Shown: one piece after another, positions 18,407 through 26,596 of the stretch | Position numbering within the stretch: the first letter of the stretch is position 1 | How the letters are laid out: each line of letters starts with the position of its first letter | Source of the DNA: Pedobacter sp. Bi126 | GTDB lineage: Bacteria > Bacteroidota > Bacteroidia > Sphingobacteriales > Sphingobacteriaceae | Assembly (NCBI RefSeq): GCF_918698245.1 | Contig: NZ_CAKKMS010000004.1 | Span: 62,001 to 126,000 of the forward strand | Direction: 5' to 3' | DNA length: 64,000 bases | Position numbers and translations under genes: made by a program | Notes under the pieces: model-generated | What the model was told of the DNA's origin: nothing | Seen by the model: only the letters and a program-made list of their open reading frames with translations | Database searches by the model: none

Positions 18407-18940
18407 ATGAAAAAATTAATCATCTTATTAACTGCTGCATTAATTTCGACAGCGGCGTTTAGTCAGGCGAAAAAAGAAGGTGTTCATATCTATAACCCAC
18501 AAGCAGATGCTAAAGCTGAAATTGCTGCTGCGGTTGCAAAAGCTGCTAAAGAAAATAAACATGTTTTGTTGCAGGTTGGTGGTAACTGGTGCAGCTGGTG
18601 TATCGCCTTTCATAATCTGGTTGACAGCACAGCAACGCTGAAAAAATACATTAACGATAATTTTGAAACCGTTCTGGTTAATTACAGCCCTGAAAATAAA
18701 AACGAAACTGTTTTAGCCAGCTTAGGCTACCCTCAACGTTTTGGTTTTCCGGTATTTTTAATTCTGGATGGGAAAGGCAAGGTACTCCACATCGAAAATT
18801 CTTCTTACTTAGAAACCGAAGAGATTGGCGCTAACGGTAAAAAGAAAGTTGGGCATGATGTAAAGAAAATCACTTCATTTTTAAAAGGATGGACAAGCAC
18901 CGCGGTTAATCCCGAAACTTATAAGCCGAAGGCCAAATAA
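18407..18940 (+). CDS. Exported thioredoxin-like protein
   Basis: A 177-aa protein with a signal peptide (MKKLIILLTAALISTAAFSQ) and a thioredoxin-like fold. The redox motif is W61-C-S-W-C65 (GGNWCSWCIAFH), in the Thioredoxin_7/DUF255-like style, so it probably acts as a periplasmic thiol-disulfide reductase or a repair protein. The helix before the motif (AEIAAAVAKAAKENKHVLLQV) and the later PVFLILDGKGKVLH strand with the cis-Pro region (FGFPVF) fit the fold. The frame stays open further upstream, but the ATG at 18407 is followed by the signal peptide and preceded by a promoter element, which settles the start. Confidence 0.88.
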   Translation: MKKLIILLTAALISTAAFSQAKKEGVHIYNPQADAKAEIAAAVAKAAKENKHVLLQVGGNWCSWCIAFHNLVDSTATLKKYINDNFETVLVNYSPENKNETVLASLGYPQRFGFPVFLILDGKGKVLHIENSSYLETEEIGANGKKKVGHDVKKITSFLKGWTSTAVNPETYKPKAK

Positions 18941-19000
18941 AGGTTTAAGGTAGAGGGTGTAAGGTTTAAGGCCCAACGACAATAGCCGGAGCCTAAAAAA

Positions 19001-19042
19001 GCAAGAAAGCCGTCCTGATGTAAAATCGGGATGGCTTTCTTG
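19001..19042. terminator. Bidirectional terminator
   Basis: Arms GCAAGAAAGCC + GTCCTGAT (19001-19019) and ATCGGGAT + GGCTTTCTTG (19025-19041) pair almost fully. The site lies between the stops of the converging thioredoxin-like gene and the acidic small protein, close to both. Confidence 0.75.
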
Positions 19043-19252
19043 TTAATCGTCTAAATCATCTTCATCTAGCTCATCATCGAGGTTTAACTCATAAGAAGCC
19101 CTTGATGCTTCATCGGCTTGTTCCAACAGATCTTTATCATGTTCAATGTTGGTGTCGTCGCCATTAATTTCGTTGATATTTTCAACATCATCCTCTCTGC
19201 GTAAAGCATCATTCGGATCGTTTGAATAATTGTCATCTTCTGGATCTATCAT
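19043..19252 (-). CDS. Small acidic protein of unknown function
   Basis: A 69-aa, strongly acidic, hydrophilic protein (about 30 Asp/Glu, few hydrophobics; MIDPEDDNYSNDPNDALRRE at the start, LDDELDEDDLDD at the end). No signal peptide, membrane segment or Cys. Probably intrinsically disordered and cytoplasmic. The stop codon directly follows a strong terminator, and the ATG has an AT-rich leader. I do not recognise a named family; its clean frame next to a terminator suggests a real gene. Confidence 0.65.
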   Translation of the reverse strand: MIDPEDDNYSNDPNDALRREDDVENINEINGDDTNIEHDKDLLEQADEASRASYELNLDDELDEDDLDD

Positions 19253-19375
19253 AACATTAAGGTTTTATATTAGATAATCGTTTTGAGAGTAAAATTGTTT
19301 TAAGAAAGCTAAAAGACTAAAGCAATAGATTGATTATCTGTAAATGCTGTATTTCCGGAGCTAAAATATATAAAT

Positions 19376-19410
19376 AAAAAATGCCGGATGATTTAGTCAT
19401 CCAGCATGCA
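19376..19410 (-). terminator. Terminator of the NagZ-like gene
   Basis: The arms ATGCCGGATGA (19381-19391) and TCATCCAGCAT (19397-19407) pair with one mismatch. On the minus strand the stem is followed by TTTTTTATTTATATA. It lies about 50 nt after the GH3 stop. Confidence 0.75.
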
Positions 19411-19427
19411 ATTCTTTTTCGAATTAG

Positions 19428-19462
19428 AGCCCTCCCTTTTAGGAGAGGGTTGGGAGGGGTTA
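19428..19462. repeat. Dispersed CCCTCCC...GGGAGGGG repeat at a stop codon
   Basis: A GC-rich imperfect palindrome (CCCTCCCTTTTAGGAGAGGG, then TTGGGAGGGG) of the type scattered through Bacteroidota genomes. Its right edge shares bases with the TAA stop of the GH3 gene (19460-19462), so it inserted at, or donated, the stop. Confidence 0.55.
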
Positions 19463-21160
19463 AAGGCCATCTCCAAATTTATAAAACGGCGCCACGCCTA
19501 CAGGCAATTTTCCTGTTGGTACCAATCGGTTATTAATTACAGCAGCAGCTGAAATCTGCATATAATCTTCTTTTTGATAGGCAACAACCAAACCTTTACT
19601 GTTTTCCAACCCTGATAAACCGGCCAGATTATATGGGTTTGCAAAGAGCGCAAAAACAGCATTCTTTGCCGATAATTCTTTAATAAAATTCTTTACACCT
19701 GCATTTAGCGGAATATTATTGGCTGGTCTTGCACGACTATCGTGAATACCCACAATCACCTGGTCAAATGCACCGATTTCGCGGGCGATGTTGGAAATCT
19801 GGGTAGCACTGGCATCTTTATCCAGCACATAATAAACAGAGTTATAATAACCTTTCGAAACCTCTTTTTGGAAAGTGGTAACCGACGGTACACCGATGCT
19901 GATAATGGCTGTTCTTCTGATCGGGATGAGGCGCTTGATATAATCTTTACCTTTTAAAAGCGTTACCGATGCATTGGCAAGTTCCTGCACCAAAGCATTG
20001 CTCGACTTGCGGTTTACACCCGCAACAACACCTTGGGTTACAACCGTATCGCGCTTAGCCAGGCCTGCCCAGTATTTTGCGGTCAATATTTTACGCACAC
20101 TCTGGTCTATTTCAGCCATGCTTACACGATCTTGCCTTACGGCTTTACGCACCAATTTAATGGCCCTGTCGCTGTTTTCAGATAGCTCAATAATATCGTT
20201 TCCGGCAATGATACCCATTAAATCAGCTTCACCATCTTTGAAATATTTTACCACGCCCTTCATATCCATTGCATCAGAGATAATCAAACCTTTAAAGCCT
20301 AATTTCTGCTTCAAAATCCCCGTAACAATCGGTTTAGAAAGGGTAGAAGGTAGGTTTGGTGTAGCATCTAACGATGGGATATTCATGTGGGCAATCATTA
20401 CGCCCGATGCACCTTGTTTAATCAGCTCTTTAAAAGGATACATCTCCAATGTATCTAAACGTGTAGCAGAGAAAGTAAGCTGTGGTAGATCGTAGTGCGA
20501 GTCTACATCAGTATCGCCATGACCAGGGAAATGTTTTAACGTGGTTAATAAACCTCCATCTTGCATTCCTTTCATATAAGCGGCAACTTTACTGGTTACG
20601 TTATATTTATTTTCGCCGAAAGAACGGTAATTGATTACTGGGTTTTTAGGGTTGTTATTGATATCAGCATCAGGAGCTAAATTCATCTGCATCCCCATGC
20701 GCTTATAATCTTTAGCCACTTCAAGGCCCATTTTATACAGTAATTCTTTGTTTTGGATGGCACCCAAAGTCATTTGATAAGGATAAGAAATGGTACTATC
20801 CAAACGCATGCCCAGGCCCCATTCGCCATCATTTGCCACAATTAACGGCACCCGACTTAGTTTTTGATAAGCGTTTGTGGCTAAAACCTGTCGACCAGGG
20901 CCTCCCTGAAAAAAGATAACCCCACCCAATTGTTCTTTTTTTATTACCTGACCAACTGAATCGGTATATTTTTTACCCAGATTGGTGTGTGCCCGAACAA
21001 AGAACATCTGTGCAATACGTTCTCTGCGGTTAAGTTTGTTAAAAACCGAATCTACCCATTTAGGTTGATTGGCCAATAATTCTAAGTAGGTTTTTTGTTG
21101 TGCGCTTGCCGAAAATGCAGCGCCACAAAGGGCAAGGAGTATAAATAAGTTTTTTTTCAC
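19460..21160 (-). CDS. Exported GH3 beta-N-acetylhexosaminidase (NagZ-like)
   Basis: A 566-aa family 3 glycoside hydrolase with a signal peptide (MKKNLFILLALCGAAFSASAQ), so it acts in the periplasm or outside. The NagZ signature KHFPGHGDTDVDSH is near residues 208-221; it supplies the His acid/base of NagZ-type enzymes that release N-acetylglucosamine from peptidoglycan or chitin fragments. LIISDAMDMKGV carries the catalytic nucleophile Asp. A second, Rossmann-like GH3_C domain follows (about 400-560). Many Bacteroidota fuse this to a beta-lactamase domain; here the protein stops before one. Own terminator downstream. Confidence 0.9.
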   Translation of the reverse strand: MKKNLFILLALCGAAFSASAQQKTYLELLANQPKWVDSVFNKLNRRERIAQMFFVRAHTNLGKKYTDSVGQVIKKEQLGGVIFFQGGPGRQVLATNAYQKLSRVPLIVANDGEWGLGMRLDSTISYPYQMTLGAIQNKELLYKMGLEVAKDYKRMGMQMNLAPDADINNNPKNPVINYRSFGENKYNVTSKVAAYMKGMQDGGLLTTLKHFPGHGDTDVDSHYDLPQLTFSATRLDTLEMYPFKELIKQGASGVMIAHMNIPSLDATPNLPSTLSKPIVTGILKQKLGFKGLIISDAMDMKGVVKYFKDGEADLMGIIAGNDIIELSENSDRAIKLVRKAVRQDRVSMAEIDQSVRKILTAKYWAGLAKRDTVVTQGVVAGVNRKSSNALVQELANASVTLLKGKDYIKRLIPIRRTAIISIGVPSVTTFQKEVSKGYYNSVYYVLDKDASATQISNIAREIGAFDQVIVGIHDSRARPANNIPLNAGVKNFIKELSAKNAVFALFANPYNLAGLSGLENSKGLVVAYQKEDYMQISAAAVINNRLVPTGKLPVGVAPFYKFGDGL

Positions 21161-21303
21161 GTGTTTTGTTTGTATCTGCTGCCGCTAAATTAGTAATCAA
21201 AAGGTGAATTAAACAAAAACCAATCCAAGTAATCGATTTAATACAATATGTTGTAAGCCTGTTGTTTTTTAGGTGCTGTATAGGTTAGAAATATTGATCG
21301 CTG

Positions 21304-21876
21304 CTATTTATACATTCCCTTGCCTTCAATGAAATCAATCACTTTATCGGGCAGAAAAAACTGAACATTCTTTTTCTCTTTAATGGCTTTGCGGATAAAG
21401 GTTGATGAAATTTCCATTAAAGGTGTTTTGGTAAAAGTGATGGAAGGATGATTTTCCCATTCACTTACATTTGCCTCTGGGCGCGGATAAACATAAATAT
21501 GATAGTTTTTTAAAAGCACCTCGTAGTTTTTCCATTTTTTGAATGATACCAGATTATCGGCACCCATAATGAGTACAAATTGCTTTTCAGGATATTTCTC
21601 GTGAAGATAGGTTAAAGTATCGATGGTATAAGATGGCTGCGGCAATGCAAATTCGATATCGCTCACACGGATATGTTCTGCATTTTCGGTCGCCAACTTG
21701 GCCATTTCCAAACGGTCGTACATATTGGTTAAGCCACTCTTATCTTTTAGCGGATTATGTGGCGAAACTACCAACCATACTTCATCAAGCTCGGTATAGT
21801 TAGCCATGTAATTGGCAATAATTAAATGCCCGGTATGGATGGGGTTGTATGAGCCAAAGAAAAGACCAGTTTTCAT
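21304..21876 (-). CDS. nadD: Nicotinate-nucleotide adenylyltransferase
   Basis: Converts nicotinate mononucleotide and ATP to deamido-NAD in NAD synthesis. The 190-aa protein carries the nucleotidyltransferase motif GSYNPIHTGHL (GxFxPxHxGH variant with Tyr) at the N-terminus, LVVSPHNPLKDKSG, IMGADNLVSFKKWKN and the C-terminal ISSTFIRKAI. Its ATG lies 9 nt after the VapC stop, so it is probably transcribed from the vapB or gmk promoter. Complete and normal length. Confidence 0.94.
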   Translation of the reverse strand: MKTGLFFGSYNPIHTGHLIIANYMANYTELDEVWLVVSPHNPLKDKSGLTNMYDRLEMAKLATENAEHIRVSDIEFALPQPSYTIDTLTYLHEKYPEKQFVLIMGADNLVSFKKWKNYEVLLKNYHIYVYPRPEANVSEWENHPSITFTKTPLMEISSTFIRKAIKEKKNVQFFLPDKVIDFIEGKGMYK

Positions 21877-21885
21877 GTTTATGAT

Positions 21886-22269
21886 TTACCAAAGCGCTTT
21901 AACCTTATAAAAGCTAAAGTTTTGGTCTTTTGTTAAAATCGTTAAGTTTTCAGAGATGCCCTGAGCAATTAAAATCCGATCAAATGGATCACGATGATAA
22001 AAATCTAATTCATTCAGCTTAATAATATGATCGAATGAAATTGGCAATATTTCTATTTGATTTTGATCTAGAAAATCTAAAATTTTATCGAAATCTGCGC
22101 TTAAAGAAAGTTTGTTTAATTTAGATTTAATTGCAATTTCCCAAATACTAGCAATGCTAATCAAACATTGATTATTTAGGTTTTTAATTTCATTAACTAT
22201 CTTCTTTGGCAAGGATGAATCTCCATTTATAAACCAGATAAATGTATGCGTATCTAACAGAAGCTGCAT
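21886..22269 (-). CDS. PIN-domain toxin, VapC-like
   Basis: A 127-aa PIN-domain ribonuclease toxin of a type II toxin-antitoxin module. The acidic residues of the fold are in place: LLLDTHTFIWF (D6), SIASIWEIAIKSKL (E), HRDPFDRILIAQ (two Asp) and LTILTKDQNF (final Asp). The start ATG shares one base with the stop of the antitoxin gene (TAATG), so translation is coupled. VapC toxins usually cut tRNA or rRNA; the target here is unknown. Confidence 0.88.
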   Translation of the reverse strand: MQLLLDTHTFIWFINGDSSLPKKIVNEIKNLNNQCLISIASIWEIAIKSKLNKLSLSADFDKILDFLDQNQIEILPISFDHIIKLNELDFYHRDPFDRILIAQGISENLTILTKDQNFSFYKVKALW

Positions 22270-22472
22270 TACATATAATCTTTAAAGTCTTCTAATGGTT
22301 CATCAAAATCAGCAGACATTTTAAAGAAATCTTTGGCATAGCCAAATTGTCTTTCTTTCAATTTTTTACTTTCTTTCGATTTTTTCTTTAGGGATGAGAC
22401 AAAATCAGACACTTGCTTCTTCAGGTCTGAAGGCAATGAAGATATTTGGCTATATAATTGAATATCAGTCAT
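22269..22472 (-). CDS. DUF2281 antitoxin, VapB-like
   Basis: A 67-aa antitoxin of the DUF2281 type (MTDIQLYSQISSLPSDLKKQ, then VSDFVSSLKKKSKE), with an N-terminal dimerisation/DNA-binding helix pair and an acidic C-terminus (SADFDEPLEDFKDYM) that would occupy the toxin's active site. I chose the ATG at 22472; a GTG one codon earlier is equally in frame. A TATATTTG promoter element ends 4 nt before the ATG, predicting a leaderless message. Paired with the PIN toxin by a one-base overlap. Confidence 0.8.
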   Translation of the reverse strand: MTDIQLYSQISSLPSDLKKQVSDFVSSLKKKSKESKKLKERQFGYAKDFFKMSADFDEPLEDFKDYM

Positions 22473-22476
22473 CACT

Positions 22477-22484
22477 CAAATATA
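22477..22484 (-). promoter_or_regulatory. Candidate -7 promoter element of vapBC
   Basis: TATATTTG on the minus strand, 4 nt before the antitoxin ATG. It would give the toxin-antitoxin pair, and probably nadD behind it, a promoter separate from gmk. Confidence 0.5.
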
Positions 22485-22508
22485 AAGATTTCTACTTTCT
22501 TTAGAAAA

Positions 22509-23075
22509 CTATTTCTCCAAAAAATCACCTACCAACTGCTCTGCTTCTGCACAAGCTGTAGCCAGATCGTAATTTTTTAAAATTACATCAAACTTATCTG
22601 CATAAAGTAATTCTTTTTCAGCTTTGATAAAACGTTCCTGTAATTTTTCCGGACTATCTGTTCCGCGACCGCTTAAACGTTCTTTTAAAACGTCTAGAGA
22701 TGGTGGCTGAACAAAAATGGCCAAAGCATCTTCTTCATATTTTCTTTTCAAACGGATACCGCCTTCTACATCAATATCGAAAATAACATGTTTGCCATCG
22801 TTCCAGATACGCTCGATCTCGGAGCGTAAGGTACCATAAAAAGTTCCGTTGTAAACTTCTTCAAACTCCACAAATTCCTGGCGGGCTACTTTGTGCAAAA
22901 ACTCTTCTTTACTAATAAAATAGTAATCGTTTTCATGTGTTTCAGCGCCTCTCAATTCGCGGGTGGTTGCAGAAATAGAAAAGCTTAGTTCAGGAAATTT
23001 CGTTAATAAATGATGTACTATAGTGGTTTTACCTGCTCCTGATGGCGCCGAAAATATGATTAATTTGCCTTGCAT
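22509..23075 (-). CDS. gmk: Guanylate kinase
   Basis: Phosphorylates GMP to GDP with ATP. The 188-aa protein has the P-loop SAPSGAGKTT (9-18), the GMP-binding block ISATTRELRGAETHENDYYFISKEEF (key part TTRELRGAE), EFEEVYNGTFYGT and the LID region RLSGRGTDSPEKLQERF. Complete, normal length. It follows yicC with a short repeat-bearing gap and precedes vapBC. Confidence 0.96.
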   Translation of the reverse strand: MQGKLIIFSAPSGAGKTTIVHHLLTKFPELSFSISATTRELRGAETHENDYYFISKEEFLHKVARQEFVEFEEVYNGTFYGTLRSEIERIWNDGKHVIFDIDVEGGIRLKRKYEEDALAIFVQPPSLDVLKERLSGRGTDSPEKLQERFIKAEKELLYADKFDVILKNYDLATACAEAEQLVGDFLEK

Positions 23076-23084
23076 TTTTAAAAA

Positions 23085-23135
23085 TTTTGCGATTGGCGTC
23101 TGGCGTTAAGCGCTTATCGCTTTCCGCCTAACGCT
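23085..23135. repeat. Small REP-like repeat between yicC and gmk
   Basis: The segment GCGTTAAGCG (23103-23112) faces CGCTTTCCGCCTAACGC (23118-23134) as an imperfect palindrome (GCGTTA / TAACGC outer arms). Its right arm ends at the first base of the yicC stop codon. Confidence 0.5.
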
Positions 23136-24009
23136 ACAACACATTCAGTAATTGTTCTTTTATCTTTTCTAATTCTTCTTTCATACCTACAACAAATTGT
23201 TGCATCTGGGCATCATTTGCTTTAGCACCCATGGTATTAATTTCTCTTCCGATTTCCTGAGAAATGAAGCCCATTTTTTTACCGTTTGCTTCTTTGCTCG
23301 CTAAAGTTTGCAAGAAATAATCGCAATGGCTTTTTAAACGTGTTTTTTCCTCGGTAATGTCTATTTTGTCAATATAGTAGATCAACTCCTGCTCGAAACG
23401 GTTCTGATCGATATTTACTTTGCCTACAGCATCGTCTAAAAACTGGGTAAATTTATCGCGGATTGCGGTAATTCTTTTAGGCTCTAATTCTTCAACAGAT
23501 TTGAAATAAGAAAGGATATTTTTAATTCTCAGTTCTAAATCGGCCTTTAAAACTGAGCCTTCATCTTCTCTGAATTTATTGAAATTGGCCAAAGCCGAGG
23601 TGAAAATCTGAAATAAATGGTTCCACTCATCCTCACTTACACTTTCTTCCTTGTAACTGATTACATCAGGAAAAGTTAATGCTGTTTGCAGTAAGTTACT
23701 GCTATCAGCACCCAATTCGTTATTAACGGCAATAAGCTGTTTGTAGTAGTGGCTTAATAAGGCCGTATTGATGGTAGCACCCGTAACTTCACCATTGGTG
23801 CGTTCTATATTAATGCTTAAACTTACTTTTCCTCTTTCGATGTCTTTACTGCAGATGTTGCGCAAGATCAGCTCTTTATCAGAAAAAGCTTTAGGGTATT
23901 TTAAATTCAGCTCCAGGAATTTACTGTTGAGCGATTTGATTTCGACACTATACTTCGCATTTGCATAATCGGCTGTTGCTAAGCCGTATCCTGTCATGGA
24001 TTTTATCAT
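23134..24009 (-). CDS. yicC: YicC-family endoribonuclease
   Basis: A 291-aa YicC/YloC-type protein; members are recently recognised RNases that act on small RNAs. N-terminus MIKSMTGYGLATADYANAKY (classical 'SMTGYG' start) and the YicC_N block, then the DUF1732 C-terminal block ANGKKMGFISQEIGREINTMGAKANDAQMQ (key part GFISQEIGREINTMGAKA). The ATG at 24009 matches the family start; the in-frame TTG at 24015 is inside the -7 element TATCTTTG. This promoter ends 3 nt before the ATG, so the transcript should be leaderless. Confidence 0.92.
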   Translation of the reverse strand: MIKSMTGYGLATADYANAKYSVEIKSLNSKFLELNLKYPKAFSDKELILRNICSKDIERGKVSLSINIERTNGEVTGATINTALLSHYYKQLIAVNNELGADSSNLLQTALTFPDVISYKEESVSEDEWNHLFQIFTSALANFNKFREDEGSVLKADLELRIKNILSYFKSVEELEPKRITAIRDKFTQFLDDAVGKVNIDQNRFEQELIYYIDKIDITEEKTRLKSHCDYFLQTLASKEANGKKMGFISQEIGREINTMGAKANDAQMQQFVVGMKEELEKIKEQLLNVL

Positions 24010-24012
24010 GCG

Positions 24013-24020
24013 CAAAGATA
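24013..24020 (-). promoter_or_regulatory. Candidate -7 promoter element, leaderless yicC
   Basis: TATCTTTG on the minus strand matches TAnnTTTG exactly and is separated from the ATG by 3 nt only. Confidence 0.6.
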
Positions 24021-24364
24021 GGGTTTTAAGCCGAAAGGAGAAATAATAATGGCCAAGGCGTGAGAACTGTGTAGAATAATAATTAGAGCTATGTATAAAT
24101 ATTAAGAAAATCAGCGTTCAATATTTCTTTGGTAATTGCAGCCCCGCTTTTCATTACAAGTCCTCGCTGTGTGCTTTTCATTTCAATCGGGTTTATGTAC
24201 ATCGTGGAGTAGTTTTTGGCAGGGGTCTGTTACCTACAAGGCGCAGAACCTTTGTTCCTAAACCTGATGGAAGTGAGCATCCCGATTCTTCCATCGGGAT
24301 AAAACGGACAGCAGGGCTGCTTTAGCCAAAAGTACCGAATCCCTCATTTTCAAATAAAGATTAG
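24021..24364. repeat. Intergenic region with a dispersed repeat
   Basis: No gene seen. 24241-24314 (CTTTGTTCCTAAACCTGATG, then GGAAGTGAGCATCCCGAT, then ATCGGGATAAAACGGA) is shared with 51120-51240, part of it in opposite orientation. 24140-24175 (GCAGCCCCGCTTTTCATTAC, AAGTCCTCGCTGTG) matches, in reverse, the 60280-60315 element. The ATCCCGAT/ATCGGGAT arms form a hairpin. Confidence 0.6.
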
Positions 24365-25096
24365 CTATTTTTTTATTAACAGTTCTAAAATTGCGTTGAA
24401 AGTTTTTTCCTTTAACATTTCCAGATCATCAGCAACGAATCCCTTCGCCTCAATGGCTTCTCCAAATACTGTTCTAATCATCCCGGGGTTGAGTAAAAGG
24501 GGGTTCGTTCGGGGGAAATGTGCTTTACTGTTCAATATCGCAAAAGGTAAAATCGGTGTTTGGGTTTCTATCGCCAGCCGAAACGCGCCATCATAAAATG
24601 GATTTAAAGGCTGATTGGATTTATTCATTGTCCCTTCGGGGAAAATCAGGATCGATTGTCCATCGGCCAGGTCTTTTCTCAGTTCGGCTACAGAATGGTC
24701 TCGGCTTTCTCTGCTACTTCGATCAATCATCACCACCAATTGCTTGTAAATCCATCCAAATACCGGGATTTTAAGCATTTCGATCTTTCCCAGTGGACTA
24801 AAAGCCTGTGGAATGCAGATTACAATGGCAACGGCATCTAAAAATGAACTATGATTGCCTACATAGATGTAAGCCCGCGAAGTGTCAATTTTTTCTCCAC
24901 CGGCGGTAAACCATAAAAAAGTAAAAACGCTAAAGCTCCATGCCCAGAATTTTAAAAAATAGAATGAAATTTTTCTTCCTGTTTTTTCCTTAAAAATACC
25001 TGTACTGATTAGGATAAAAGGGCAAACGATAAGCATGAGTATAAAAAATACAATTGCTGAATAGCCTAAATAAAATCCGCCCAATAGCTTTCTCAT
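24365..25096 (-). CDS. plsC: 1-acyl-sn-glycerol-3-phosphate acyltransferase
   Basis: Membrane acyltransferase that makes phosphatidic acid from lysophosphatidic acid. Two N-terminal hydrophobic segments (about 8-30 and 43-64) precede the catalytic NHSSFLD (H82, D87; HX4D motif). FPEGT (152-156) and PILPFAI are the other acyltransferase blocks. I chose the ATG at 25096 (243 aa, MRKLLGGFYLGYSAIVFF); an in-frame TTG at 25135 adds 13 residues with no support. Acyl-chain specificity is unknown, and other lysophospholipid acyltransferases share the motifs. Confidence 0.87.
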   Translation of the reverse strand: MRKLLGGFYLGYSAIVFFILMLIVCPFILISTGIFKEKTGRKISFYFLKFWAWSFSVFTFLWFTAGGEKIDTSRAYIYVGNHSSFLDAVAIVICIPQAFSPLGKIEMLKIPVFGWIYKQLVVMIDRSSRESRDHSVAELRKDLADGQSILIFPEGTMNKSNQPLNPFYDGAFRLAIETQTPILPFAILNSKAHFPRTNPLLLNPGMIRTVFGEAIEAKGFVADDLEMLKEKTFNAILELLIKK

Positions 25097-25166
25097 GGTT
25101 ATTAACGTTTCTTTAACAGTTTGCAAGGTTAACAAATGTTAATTTTACAAAAAATATCTTATAGAT

Positions 25167-25877
25167 ATGAAAGCATTTCTAATCACGCTATCACTTTCAT
25201 TACTATTGTTCTTTTTGCCTAAAAAAACGCTCGCTCAAATTACTTCGGCCAAAGGCGTTATTTTAGAAAAAGGAACACAGATCCGCATTGCATTGGCTGT
25301 AGTAACCAATATCAACAACAAACAATCGGTTGGCAGTAATGATATGGGTTTCTTTCAGATCAAGGCCAAAATTGGCGATACCCTGGTCATCAGTAAAAGG
25401 CACTTCAATAATATTACTGTCGTGCTCATCAATGATCAGGATTTGGTTATAAAACTACTCAGGGCCGAAATGCTGTTGGAAGATGTAACAATTAAAGCAG
25501 AAAACAAACAACAAAACTTATCGGCTGTTAGGTTAGAACATCGTAAGAAAACTTATTTTTATGGTAAGAAAAGAAATCCGCTTTATTATGCACGTTACCC
25601 GCTGGCAGCCATCATGGAGCTGTTTAGTGCAGAGCGGAAAAATGCCAGGCGGTTTGATCGTTATTATGAAAATGAGACCAGAGAATTGGAAATAGACCGT
25701 TTTTTTAACGTTAGAATTGTCAAAAATAATACAACATTAACGGCTAAGCAAATGAATAAGTTTATGTTGGATTACAGGCCGAAATATAAACAGATTAAAG
25801 ATTGGAATACTTATGATGCCGCTGGATACATTAAAAAATCAGCAAAACAATATTTAGATACTTTAAGTACACCATGA
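25167..25877 (+). CDS. Exported CarboxypepD_reg-like protein, paralog 1 of 3
   Basis: A 236-aa protein with a signal peptide (MKAFLITLSLSLLLFFLPKKTLAQ). Residues 25-105 look like a carboxypeptidase-regulatory-like beta-sandwich (KGVILEKGTQIRIALAVVTN, SVGSNDMGFFQIKAKIGDTL, VISKRHF, LVIKLLRAEMLLEDVTIKAE), the module that starts many Bacteroidota TonB-dependent receptors. It is followed by a charged region with conserved blocks shared by the two downstream genes: FDRYYENETRELEIDRFFN, NNTTLTAKQMNKFMLDYRP and WNTYDAAGYIKKSAKQYLDTL. No barrel follows. Probably periplasmic; function unknown. Its stop overlaps the next ATG (ATGA). Confidence 0.75.
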   Translation: MKAFLITLSLSLLLFFLPKKTLAQITSAKGVILEKGTQIRIALAVVTNINNKQSVGSNDMGFFQIKAKIGDTLVISKRHFNNITVVLINDQDLVIKLLRAEMLLEDVTIKAENKQQNLSAVRLEHRKKTYFYGKKRNPLYYARYPLAAIMELFSAERKNARRFDRYYENETRELEIDRFFNVRIVKNNTTLTAKQMNKFMLDYRPKYKQIKDWNTYDAAGYIKKSAKQYLDTLSTP

Positions 25878-26590
25878 ATCATTTAAAACTCTTTCTTTTA
25901 TTGATCATCTTAACACAAGGCTTAAAAACAAAGGCTCAGGATTTTGTGCTGAAAGGTGTAGTGATCGAAAAGGGTTCGAATGTGCGGATTGCTTTGGCTG
26001 GGATTACCAATATCCGAAGTAAAATGGGCGCCACAAGTAACGATATTGGGATGTTTCAATTAAGTGCGCGGACTGGCGACACATTGTTGATTCAAAAAAG
26101 AAACCTGAATGAGCAAAAAGTAGTCGTTAAAACAGATGATGACCTGGTTGTTTATCTGATCAGAGGAAGTACTATGCTAGAGGAGGTTACAGTCAAAGGA
26201 CAGACCAAAAAGCAGGAAATGGAAAGCATAAAAAGCGACCTGAAAAGAAATGGTTCATTTTATGCAGGTAAACCGCCTTTAATTTTATTAAATCCATTTG
26301 GAGGAAGTCCGATAACATTTTTTTATGAGCTTTTTGGTAAAACACCGGCAAGAGCGCGTAATTTTAACCGTTATTACAAAAAGGAGCTAAGTTTAATCGA
26401 GGTAGATAAGTTTTTTAATAAAAATTTAGTTTCGAACAATACGAACTTAACCGGGAAAGATCTGGACAAATTTTTGCTGGATTATTACCCGACACGCAGC
26501 ATGACCATTAATTGGAGCAATTACGATGCGGTGAAATACATCAAAGAATCGGCTAAGAAGTATACCGATACTTTGAAACATACAAATTAA
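25874..26590 (+). CDS. Exported CarboxypepD_reg-like protein, paralog 2 of 3
   Basis: Second of the tandem set, 238 aa, signal peptide MNHLKLFLLLIILTQGLKTKAQ. It shares with both neighbours the block GVVIEKGSNVRIALAGITN, then SNDIGMFQLSARTGDTLLI, then LVVYLIRGSTMLEEVTVKG, then FNRYYKKELSLIEVDKFFN and SNYDAVKYIKESAKKYTDTL. The central part (LILLNPFGGSPITFFYELFGKTPARARNF, key part FYELFGKTPARA) differs more. The ATG overlaps the upstream stop by four bases, so translation is coupled. Function unknown. Confidence 0.75.
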   Translation: MNHLKLFLLLIILTQGLKTKAQDFVLKGVVIEKGSNVRIALAGITNIRSKMGATSNDIGMFQLSARTGDTLLIQKRNLNEQKVVVKTDDDLVVYLIRGSTMLEEVTVKGQTKKQEMESIKSDLKRNGSFYAGKPPLILLNPFGGSPITFFYELFGKTPARARNFNRYYKKELSLIEVDKFFNKNLVSNNTNLTGKDLDKFLLDYYPTRSMTINWSNYDAVKYIKESAKKYTDTLKHTN

Positions 26591-26596
26591 CACACC

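Noticed and set aside
24396..24774. Plus-strand frames inside plsC
   Set aside because: Antisense shadow frames of a well-supported acyltransferase.
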